Assembly (NCBI GenBank): GCA_958295495.1 | Contig: OY282352.1 | Span: 5,588,049-5,652,048, forward strand | Length of the DNA: 64,000 nt | From: an uncultured Latescibacterota bacterium | GTDB taxonomy: Bacteria > Latescibacterota > UBA2968 > UBA8231 | Direction of reading: 5' to 3' | Shown here: positions 33,177 through 40,241 of the stretch, piece by piece | Numbering within the stretch: position 1 is the first letter of the stretch | Layout: each line of letters opens with the position of its first letter | The notes under the pieces: generated by a model | What the model was told of the DNA's origin: nothing | The model's input: only the letters and a program-made list of their open reading frames with translations | The model's database searches: none | Position numbers and translations under genes: made by a program

Positions 33177-34912
33177 ACCATACCGACCAAGAAATCGCGC
33201 GCCAAATTCGCTTAGGCGAGGATAGCCAATGGGAATTTAAGCAGATCGAGTTTTCCGGGAGTCGTCCCAAAAGTCCGAACCGCAATGATTTGGCCGACGA
33301 GATCGCTGCTTTTGCCAACGCGGATGGCGGCGTACTACTCTGCGGCGTTACCGACACAGGCGAAATTCAAGGTATGTCGCGTGAACAGATGGACGAACTA
33401 GATCGGCTACTGATGGACATCTGCACCGATGCGATCAAGCCACCGATCCGGCCTACTATCCTTCGACGCATCATAGACGAATGTCCACTGCTGCTAGTCG
33501 AAGTGCCGCAAGGTCATGCCCAGCACGACAGTCCCGGCGGCAGCTACCACCGGGTCGGCAGTTCAAAGCGCCGGATGACAAGCGACGAGCGGCTGCGCCT
33601 AGCGCAGCGGCGGGAACAAACGCGCTTCCTCTGGTTCGACAAGCAACCGGTACCGGAAACAGGTTTCCGCACACTGGACGAAGTGCTGTGGAAGCCGCTG
33701 CTGAGCACTGAGGGTGCCGCCGATCCCTCGGCGGCACTGGAAAAGATGGGATTGCTGTCCAGAGGCGAGAACGGTATCAGGCGAGCTACTGTGGCCGGTG
33801 TGCTGTTGTGCAGTGCGGCCCCAGAGGAGTGGCTAAAAAACGCCTGCATCACCGCTACTTGCTATCGAGGCAAAGATCGCACTACGGGGCAGGTTGATGC
33901 ACAAACCATTGGCGGCCCGCTGCAACGGCAAATCGCCGAAGCGGTGGCCTTTACAGTGCGGAACATGCGCGTTGCCGCGCACAAGTCGCCGGCGCGTGCG
34001 GAACTGCCTCAATACAGTGAAGAAGCGCTGTTCGAGGCTGTGGTCAACGCCGTGGCGCACCGCGACTATTCGATTCAAGTCAGCAGGATCCGTCTTTCGA
34101 TGTTCGAGGATCGGGTCGAGATACAATCGCCGGGTTCACTGCCGAACAACCTGACTGTAGAAGATATGCCGCATCGGCAGGCAACGCGGAACGAACTTTT
34201 GACTTCATTGCTCGGCCGAGTTCCTGCTTCCGGTATCAAGGGTGCTGGTGGGCGGTTGTACATCATGGAACGACGAGGGGACGGGGTTCCCATCATGCGG
34301 CGGGCAACCCGAGAACTCAGCGGCTCCTTCCCCAAGTTTCGACTCATCGCGGATGCCGAACTGTGCGTGACGATCCCCTCCGCTTCGCTGGAATCGACGC
34401 CCGCCCGCGCTGTTATCACCGTGTGGTGCGCTGGCCAGCCCTTACCTAACGCCGATGTATTGGCTCTTTTTCCGAACAAGACATGGAAGCGTGAGACCAC
34501 AGATGAAGATGGCGAGGCGGCCATTGATTTGCACACCACGCATCTTCCCATGACGGTATTTGTTGCCGCTCTTGGGTACACCGCGCATGTGCAACGGGAG
34601 TGGGTGCCGAGCCGAGGCGCACTCGCGGTAGAACTCGAGACTCTACCCGAGGGCGGTGCGGTCATTTTTCCAGAGGCGACCGGCCACCTTCCTGATTTGA
34701 CGGGGCGGTTGAATCCCATCTTGGATACCCACGACAGGACTTACCTATACGCCTCCAACATCGCTATTAACCAAGGCGAGCAGCAGCCGGTTCACTTCAT
34801 TCTCGGAGAAGAGTTGCGTCTGACGGACGCGGATGGAAAAGAACGGCTGGTGTGTATTGTCGCTATCGTGGGCAGGTCAGCGCTGGTGGAGTATCGCGCC
34901 ATAGAGCCGTGA
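33173..34912 (+). CDS. AlbA_2 (Schlafen-type) DNA/RNA-binding protein with HATPase-like C-terminal domain
   Basis: A 579-residue protein. Residues 15-130 form an AlbA_2 domain (EDSQWEFKQIEFSG, LADEIAAFANADGGVLLCGV). Residues 280-370 match the RecG-like/HATPase_c_4 segment (FEAVVNAVAHRDY, GSLPNNLTVEDM, LYIMERRGDGVP). A further 190 residues look like Ig or carboxypeptidase-regulatory beta folds, unusual for the family. It overlaps hsdM by four bases, so it belongs to the R-M operon. Such genes recur in R-M loci; their role is unclear. Confidence 0.78.
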   Translation: MNHTDQEIARQIRLGEDSQWEFKQIEFSGSRPKSPNRNDLADEIAAFANADGGVLLCGVTDTGEIQGMSREQMDELDRLLMDICTDAIKPPIRPTILRRIIDECPLLLVEVPQGHAQHDSPGGSYHRVGSSKRRMTSDERLRLAQRREQTRFLWFDKQPVPETGFRTLDEVLWKPLLSTEGAADPSAALEKMGLLSRGENGIRRATVAGVLLCSAAPEEWLKNACITATCYRGKDRTTGQVDAQTIGGPLQRQIAEAVAFTVRNMRVAAHKSPARAELPQYSEEALFEAVVNAVAHRDYSIQVSRIRLSMFEDRVEIQSPGSLPNNLTVEDMPHRQATRNELLTSLLGRVPASGIKGAGGRLYIMERRGDGVPIMRRATRELSGSFPKFRLIADAELCVTIPSASLESTPARAVITVWCAGQPLPNADVLALFPNKTWKRETTDEDGEAAIDLHTTHLPMTVFVAALGYTAHVQREWVPSRGALAVELETLPEGGAVIFPEATGHLPDLTGRLNPILDTHDRTYLYASNIAINQGEQQPVHFILGEELRLTDADGKERLVCIVAIVGRSALVEYRAIEP

Positions 34913-34922
34913 GGAGTTTGAG

Positions 34923-35213
34923 TTGATCTTGGAGCAAAGCGGCAGCTTGTTGAAAAAACGGCTCAGGCCCTATTTTGCTAGCAATCGGCAGGCGGACCGT
35001 CTGACCTTCAAAAACTTGTTTCGCCACGCCGCAAAGCACGGGCTAATCTCGGTTGAGAGTTGCGAACGCTGGCTGGAATACCGCGACAACCGCAACGACA
35101 CGGCGCACCAATACGGCGCGGGCTTCGCTGAGACGACGCTTGCGCTGTTGCCTCAATTCATAGCCGACGCCAAGGAACTAGCTCAGGTCATAACGGAGGG
35201 ATCAGATGACTGA
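34923..35213 (+). CDS. HEPN toxin-like protein, HI0074/HepT type, N-terminally short
   Basis: A 96-residue protein. The HEPN RNase motif is present as RNDTAHQY, the RX4HXY form that MntA-type antitoxins AMPylate in HepT. Family members usually have about 130 residues; here the first helix is missing. The reading frame continues upstream as EEFELILEQSG to a stop at 34902, as if the gene had been shortened when joined to the AlbA_2 gene. Only TTG is available as start, after GTGAGGAG. It overlaps the next (MNT) gene by eight bases. Confidence 0.75.
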   Translation: MILEQSGSLLKKRLRPYFASNRQADRLTFKNLFRHAAKHGLISVESCERWLEYRDNRNDTAHQYGAGFAETTLALLPQFIADAKELAQVITEGSDD

Positions 35214-35556
35214 GCGTCTGGATTTGCCGCGCCGCTACCGGGATCGGGTTGAGGCCCTGCTGCGCGAGCATGTGCCCGACGTGGAGGTGTGGGCTTACGG
35301 CAGTCGCGTCAGCGGTAGAAGCCACGAGGGCAGTGACTTGGACTTAGTACTCAGAGGGCCGGACTTGCAGCGGATACCCAGCGGTCAACTGATGGATCTG
35401 ATTGAGGCGTTGGAGGAGTCGAACGTCCCCATCCTTGTGCAGACGCACGATTGGGCAAGGCTGCCGGAGAGCTTTCAGCGGGAGATTGAGCGGGAGTATG
35501 TGGTTGTGCAGGGGGAGGGCAAGGAACGAAGAGCTTGGGATTTGGATGAAACATAG
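35206..35556 (+). CDS. MntA-like minimal nucleotidyltransferase (antitoxin)
   Basis: A 116-residue nucleotidyltransferase. The motif is YGSRVSGRSHEGSDLDL, giving the GSx(n)DxD active site of MNT proteins, which transfer AMP to the tyrosine of a HEPN toxin and silence it. It pairs with the HEPN gene just upstream in the standard toxin-antitoxin order. It is a clear paralogue of the N-terminal 100 residues of the fused gene at 36233: both share EALEESN/EAFEESN and EYVV/DYVV segments. Confidence 0.85.
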   Translation: MTERLDLPRRYRDRVEALLREHVPDVEVWAYGSRVSGRSHEGSDLDLVLRGPDLQRIPSGQLMDLIEALEESNVPILVQTHDWARLPESFQREIEREYVVVQGEGKERRAWDLDET

Positions 35557-35569
35557 AGGAGGCAACACA

Positions 35570-35821
35570 ATGATTCGACCGACCGAAGTACACCCACGAG
35601 CCGGCTACCGCATTTGGCTTCGATATTCAGATGGCGTCGCCGGTGAGATAGACCTATCGCATCTCGCCGGGAAGGGCGTGTTCAAGATTTGGGACGCGCC
35701 GGGACATTTTGAGAAGGTGCATATAACTTCCCACAGAGCCATAGCTTGGGACGATGACCTTGACCTTTGCGCCGATGCTCTGTACATGGAACTCACAGGT
35801 AAATCTCTTTTCAGGGAATAG
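35570..35821 (+). CDS. DUF2442 family protein
   Basis: An 83-residue protein with the family pattern RIWLRYSDGVAGEIDLSHL, then FKIWDAPGHFEKV, AIAWDDDLDLCADALY. DUF2442 proteins are often found beside DUF4160 in toxin-antitoxin-like pairs; no DUF4160 partner is here. AGAGGAGGC lies upstream of the ATG at 35570. It sits between the two HEPN/MNT units. Function unknown. Confidence 0.78.
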   Translation: MIRPTEVHPRAGYRIWLRYSDGVAGEIDLSHLAGKGVFKIWDAPGHFEKVHITSHRAIAWDDDLDLCADALYMELTGKSLFRE

Positions 35822-35825
35822 ACCG

Positions 35826-36242
35826 ATGATTGATTATGGGAATTTTAGCAAAGCTCTGAAGAATCTTGAATTGCAGTATGAAAACTACGAAAATCTGGAC
35901 GATGAATTGCCAGAACTTACGCAAGAGGGTGTGTCCGAGTCGGTGATTCATCGATTTGAAATTTGCTACGATACGATGTGGAAGATATTAAAGCGTTATC
36001 TGCAAGAAGAATTGGGACTTGCCGATGTTCCCAACAGTCCTAGACCGATCTTACAGCTGGCCGATTCCAACAACCTACTTTCGTCTCCCTATTCCCAATG
36101 GAACCAATACATAGACGCTCGTATTGGTACCACCCACGACTACAGTGAGGAAAAAGCAAAGAAGGCTCTTGGAATTGTGGGTAATTTTATTGATGACGCC
36201 ATTGGGCTTTACCAGACCATGACGGGGGAGACTTGGGAATAG
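35826..36242 (+). CDS. HEPN toxin-like protein, HI0074/HepT type, full length
   Basis: A 138-residue helical protein of normal HI0074 length. FEICYDTMWKILKRYLQEE is the long family helix and RIGTTHDY supplies the RX4HXY HEPN motif with the AMPylatable Tyr. It lies four bases after the DUF2442 gene and overlaps the MNT-HsdS gene by ten bases. Its cognate nucleotidyltransferase is therefore the N-terminal domain of that fused protein. The region is lower in GC than hsdM. Confidence 0.82.
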   Translation: MIDYGNFSKALKNLELQYENYENLDDELPELTQEGVSESVIHRFEICYDTMWKILKRYLQEELGLADVPNSPRPILQLADSNNLLSSPYSQWNQYIDARIGTTHDYSEEKAKKALGIVGNFIDDAIGLYQTMTGETWE

Positions 36243-38317
36243 AACCTGCTATTGACATCACTACTGAGCAGCGTAAGACGGTTCTCTCGCTACTAGAAAA
36301 GTACCTGTCAAACACGACTGCTTGGGTGTACGGCTCCCGCGCCAAATGGACCGCACGCCCCCAATCCGACCTTGACGTGGTGGTGTTCACAACGCCAGAG
36401 CAAAACAGTCAGGTCTTCGATCTCAGGGAAGCCTTTGAGGAAAGCAATCTGCCGTTTCGGGTGGACTTGTTCGTATGGGACGATATGCCTGAGCGGTTCC
36501 AAAAGCACATCAAGCAGGATTATGTGGTGTTGATGAAGAAGGCGCGAAGTACGGAGAGTGGGTGGAAAACCGTAACTTTGGGTGAGTTTGCACCATTTAC
36601 CTACGGAAAGGGGCTACCGGTAGGGAAGCGGAATCCATTGGGTGCCATTCCCGTCTTCGGCTCTAACGGAGTTGTTGGCTACCACGATTCCCCATTGACT
36701 GATGGGCCGACAATCATCATTGGGCGCAAAGGGACAGTAGGAGCAGTTCACTATTCGCCTATTCCGTGTTGGCCTATTGATACGACATTTTTTATTACTG
36801 GCAACGACTCTACACTAGTCAGATTTAAATATTACGCGCTCAGTATGATCGGCTTGGAACGTATGAATTCGGACAGCGCAGTACCTGGTCTTAATCGTAG
36901 TGCTGCCCATGTACGCACGTTACTATTACCGGGAGAATCCGAACAACGCGCCATCGCCCACATCCTCGGCACCCTCGACGACAAGATTGAACTGAACCGG
37001 CGCATGAATGAGACGCTGGAGGAGATGGCGCGGGCGCTGTTCAAGTCGTGGTTCGTGGATTTCGACCCGGTCCGCGCCAAAGCCACACTCAAGCAGAGTA
37101 CCCCCCTATCGCGCCCCTCATCCATCACTCCCCCTTTAGGGGGGAGTCGGCGCGACAAGGGCGTCAGCCCGCCGGCGCACCGGTGGGGGGCCGTCCGCCG
37201 CCAATACACCCCCCAGACCCTGCAAAAGGCCCGCGCCCTCCGCCAAGCCCAAACCGACGCCGAGGGCCTGCTGTGGCACTACCTGCGCGGCAAGCAATTA
37301 GGCGGCTATAAGTTTCGCCGCCAGCAGCCCATCGGCCCGTACATCGCGGATTTCGCGTGTCTGTCCCGGAAGCTGCTCATTGAGGTGGACGGCGGCTACC
37401 ATGTCCAACGAAAAGACTACGACGAGCAGCGCGACCGCTTCTTGCGGAACGAGGGCTATCGCGTTCTGCGCTTTTGGAACAACGAGGTTTTTGAGGACTG
37501 CTTTGGCGTGTTGGAGCAGGTGTACGCGGCGTTGGAGGGGCCCCCACCGCCGCCGGTGGCGGCGACTCCCCCCCAAGGGGGGAGTGATGGGAATGTCGAG
37601 GCGGCGGCTTCTCAAGGGGGGGATTGGACGGTGGAACGTGCCCGTGCGTATCTCGACAAGATGGATCCGAGCATTGCGGCGTTGTTTCCCGATCATTTTG
37701 TCGATTCGGAATTGGGGGAAGTGCCAGCGGGGTGGAAGGTGAGACCATTGGCTGATTGTTTCAATCTCACTATGGGACAATCGCCCCCGGGTAGCACCTA
37801 CAATGACGACGGGGAGGGCTTGCCGTTCTTTCAGGGCTGTTCCGACTTTGAGTTTCGGTATCCTGAAAACAGACGGTTCTGTACTGCGCCGACCCGTATC
37901 GCCTACTCCGACGACACTCTGGTTAGCGTGAGAGCTCCCGTCGGCGAAATCAACATGGCGTGGGAAAAGTGTTGCATTGGACGGGGCGTCGCCGCTCTGA
38001 GGCATAAGTCCAGTTCCCGCTCATTCACCTACTACACGGCCCAAGTAATTCAACCGCAGCTTCGTCAGTACGAGGAAGCAGGTACGGTATTCGGAGCTAT
38101 CAACAGAAAGCAATTCGAGATACTGCCTGTACTAGCACCAAAGGCAGAACTGATCAATTGCTTTGAAACATACATGCTGCCATTGGAACAAAGGATCAGA
38201 ATGAACGTCTCCGAATCCCGCACCCTCGCTGCTTTACGGGACGCGCTGTTGCCGAAGTTGATGTCGGGGGAGTTGCGGGTGGAGGATGGCAAAAAATACA
38301 TAGAAGGCAATCTCTGA
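36233..38317 (+). CDS. hsdS: MNT nucleotidyltransferase fused to HsdS, with in-frame DUF559 endonuclease domain
   Basis: A 694-residue composite protein. Residues 1-105 are an MNT domain (YGSRAKWTARPQSDLDV: Gly34-Ser35, Asp46, Asp48). Residues 108-290 are the first target-recognition half of a type I specificity subunit plus its conserved helix (IAHILGTLDDKIELNRRM, ARALFKSWFVDFDPVRAK). Residues 297-453 are an inserted segment whose core (about 324-435) is DUF559, with the nuclease residues in YIADFA and LLIEVDGGYH. The second recognition half (DSELGEVPAGWKV, about 475-694) follows. The start is TTG at 36233 after GGGGGAG, overlapping the HEPN gene. An in-frame ATG at 36533, with only a weak site, could give HsdS alone. 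The normal HsdS reading resumes after the insert without a stop. Confidence 0.85.
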   Translation: MGIEPAIDITTEQRKTVLSLLEKYLSNTTAWVYGSRAKWTARPQSDLDVVVFTTPEQNSQVFDLREAFEESNLPFRVDLFVWDDMPERFQKHIKQDYVVLMKKARSTESGWKTVTLGEFAPFTYGKGLPVGKRNPLGAIPVFGSNGVVGYHDSPLTDGPTIIIGRKGTVGAVHYSPIPCWPIDTTFFITGNDSTLVRFKYYALSMIGLERMNSDSAVPGLNRSAAHVRTLLLPGESEQRAIAHILGTLDDKIELNRRMNETLEEMARALFKSWFVDFDPVRAKATLKQSTPLSRPSSITPPLGGSRRDKGVSPPAHRWGAVRRQYTPQTLQKARALRQAQTDAEGLLWHYLRGKQLGGYKFRRQQPIGPYIADFACLSRKLLIEVDGGYHVQRKDYDEQRDRFLRNEGYRVLRFWNNEVFEDCFGVLEQVYAALEGPPPPPVAATPPQGGSDGNVEAAASQGGDWTVERARAYLDKMDPSIAALFPDHFVDSELGEVPAGWKVRPLADCFNLTMGQSPPGSTYNDDGEGLPFFQGCSDFEFRYPENRRFCTAPTRIAYSDDTLVSVRAPVGEINMAWEKCCIGRGVAALRHKSSSRSFTYYTAQVIQPQLRQYEEAGTVFGAINRKQFEILPVLAPKAELINCFETYMLPLEQRIRMNVSESRTLAALRDALLPKLMSGELRVEDGKKYIEGNL
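37122..37590 (+). mobile_element. DUF559 cassette bounded by about 30-bp inverted repeats
   Basis: The left end 37122-37152 reads CCATCACTCCCC, CTTTAG, GGGGAGTCGGCG; the right end 37558-37590, read on the other strand, has the same words (CCATCACTCCCC, CTTGG, GGGGAGTCGCCG). Each end is itself a hairpin. Between them lies one open segment encoding the DUF559 nuclease domain, in frame with hsdS. The position is the linker after the FDPVRAK helix, so the insertion would leave both recognition domains whole. No target-site duplication is evident. Confidence 0.65.
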
Positions 38318-39843
38318 TGACCGAAGAAAGGAATAAACCCAAGAGTCGTTCTATTATTGAGCTATCATGTGAAGACGCACAGAAATTCCTTCTCAAACAA
38401 GAAAGCTACTGTACCATTGACCTACCCCAGTATTTCAACTTTAATAACCTGTTAAGCGACGTTAATCAGGTGCTCGGAGGGAAGAGTTTATGCGAATTTA
38501 GAAAAAAGAGCCCACGATCTTTTGATGACATTAACCATGTGATTGTAAACAACAAGGATGGAAGATATGCTTGGCGTCCTCTGGAACTTATTCACCCAGC
38601 CTTGTACGTTTCGCTTGTCAATAATATGACTAAAAATGACTACTGGGAACTGATCCGTAGTAGATTTCGCGACGACTTTCATTGTAATAAAATCAAATGC
38701 CTAAGTTTACCTATTGAATCATTAACAGAGGAAAAAAGTAAAGCTGAACAGATACGCCATTGGTGGAGGACTATTGAACAGAAAGCCATTGAGTTATCCT
38801 TAGATTATGAACTCGTATTCCACACAGACATTGTTGACTGTTACGCTGCTATATATACTCATTCAATCGCGTGGGCACTCCACGGAAAGGAAAAAGCAAA
38901 AAAAGAAAGACAAAATAAACAACTAATTGGCAATATCATCGACAAACATATCCAAGGCATGAGACAAGGACAAACCAACGGCATTCCCCAAGGATCCGTG
39001 TTAATGGACTTCATCGCAGAAATGGTACTTGGATACGCAGATAGCGAGCTAGAAAAAAAGATTGAATGTCAGAACATAGAGGACTATAAGATTCTTCGAT
39101 ACCGAGATGATTATCGCGTCTTCGTAAAAAATTCATGGAACGGAGATTGCATTCTCAAATGCCTTACTGAGGTGATGATTGATTTAGGATTGAAAATGAA
39201 TCCTCAAAAAACCAATAGCAGTAGTGAGGTGATAAGTTTCTCCATAAAAAATGAAAAACTCAGTTTTATATTTCGGAAGCAGGTTGACAAGAACTTGCAA
39301 AAACATTTGTTAATCATTCACGACCATAGCAGGAATCACCCTAATGCTGGAAGACTTGATGCTTCTATGGATGATTACTACAAGCGGATTCATAAAATGG
39401 AGAAAATGGAGAAACACGATTCTCCTTTACCCCTGATAGCCATCGTGGTCGATATTGCATACCGCAATCCAAGGACCTACGCTAGAGCCGCAGCGATATT
39501 GAGCAAACTCATTAGTTTCCTTGAGACTGAATCTGAGAAACGGGAAATCGTCGAAAGGATCAGAAAAAAATTCTCTCAGATCCCGAATACTGGACACTTG
39601 GAAATATGGCTCCAGAGAATCAGCTTACCATTCGATTCTAATATAGAATTCAATGAGTCTCTTTGTCAGTTAGTACACCAAAAAAATAAACAGATATGGA
39701 ATAATGAGTGGATATCTTGTATAGATTTAAAGAAAGCCATTGATCCGAGTAAAATAGTAGATAAGGAGGAACTCACTAATACCGAAAACCAGCCCGTTGT
39801 CCTGATTAAAGAAATTGAGCTATTTACCCCAGATTATGATTAA
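38317..39843 (+). CDS. reverse transcriptase, Abi/UG-like defence type
   Basis: A 508-residue reverse transcriptase. Motif A is FHTDIVDCYAAIYTHS with Asp171, the primer-grip region has NGIPQGSVLMDF near residue 222, and the catalytic box is RYRDDYRVF with Asp264 and Asp265. It lacks intron maturase and HNH domains and has a long C-terminal helical region, as in Abi/unknown-group RTs used in phage defence. Its ATG shares one base with the hsdS stop, so it is translated with the R-M operon. The gene is conspicuously AT-rich compared with hsdM and hsdR, indicating separate acquisition. Which UG/DRT class it belongs to cannot be settled by eye. Confidence 0.85.
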   Translation: MTEERNKPKSRSIIELSCEDAQKFLLKQESYCTIDLPQYFNFNNLLSDVNQVLGGKSLCEFRKKSPRSFDDINHVIVNNKDGRYAWRPLELIHPALYVSLVNNMTKNDYWELIRSRFRDDFHCNKIKCLSLPIESLTEEKSKAEQIRHWWRTIEQKAIELSLDYELVFHTDIVDCYAAIYTHSIAWALHGKEKAKKERQNKQLIGNIIDKHIQGMRQGQTNGIPQGSVLMDFIAEMVLGYADSELEKKIECQNIEDYKILRYRDDYRVFVKNSWNGDCILKCLTEVMIDLGLKMNPQKTNSSSEVISFSIKNEKLSFIFRKQVDKNLQKHLLIIHDHSRNHPNAGRLDASMDDYYKRIHKMEKMEKHDSPLPLIAIVVDIAYRNPRTYARAAAILSKLISFLETESEKREIVERIRKKFSQIPNTGHLEIWLQRISLPFDSNIEFNESLCQLVHQKNKQIWNNEWISCIDLKKAIDPSKIVDKEELTNTENQPVVLIKEIELFTPDYD

Positions 39844-39893
39844 AGACTAATCGCCCCCGATATGCCATGCCGAAATGAGGCCCTGAAATAGAT

Positions 39894-39977
39894 ATGTCCC
39901 GACTAGACCGTCTTACCATTCACAGTTTCAAATTCATCCATGCACTCGAAAACCTCGACAGAGGCGATGCTCCATGA
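39894..39977 (+). pseudogene. relic: first 27 codons of an AAA-type ATPase gene
   Basis: The frame MSRLDRLTIHSFKFIHALEN resembles the start of RecF/AAA15-like ATPases (usually RLxIxxFKSIxxLE, leading to Walker A). It then stops at TGA 39975-39977, before any Walker A. The stop overlaps the ATG at 39974. This looks like a truncated gene whose start survived. The assignment rests on my memory of the family N-terminus, so it needs a profile search. The 50 bases between the RT stop and this ATG show no RNA gene. Confidence 0.5.
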
Positions 39978-40222
39978 CCGACGCATTGCTGACAGTCCCC
40001 GACCAGAAAGAAGCTCGAAAGTTTGCGTACGCTAATGGAACAATCGAGAACAGGAGGGAACCGATGAAAGTCAGTATCCAAGACAAGAAAGCCTTGTTTG
40101 CGGTTTCTCCTGCGGCGTTGTCTGCTTACGCTCGCTGGGAGAAGTGCTCCGCAGTCGAACGCGACCCTACCATAGAAGCCGTCCTTGCCCACGAAGTTAA
40201 ATCGCTGGCTCGCTGGCAGTAA
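39974..40222 (+). pseudogene. composite small ORF with two further gene-start relics
   Basis: An 82-codon frame. MTDALLTVPDQKEARKFAYA matches how DUF4365 proteins of R-M loci begin. In the same frame, after AGGAGGG, an ATG at 40064 opens MKVSIQDKKALFAVSPAAL, the beginning of another small family I associate with such loci; both break off after 20-25 residues. The tail matches nothing I know. The whole 398-base stretch between the RT and hsdR therefore appears to hold only leftovers. It could instead be a real short gene starting at 40064. Confidence 0.45.
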
Positions 40223-40241
40223 ATCCCAAGCAGGACGCACC

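Noticed and set aside
39844..39893. Retron-like non-coding RNA next to the reverse transcriptase
   Set aside because: Only 50 bases without clear inverted arms; the RT motifs also point to the UG/Abi type rather than retrons.
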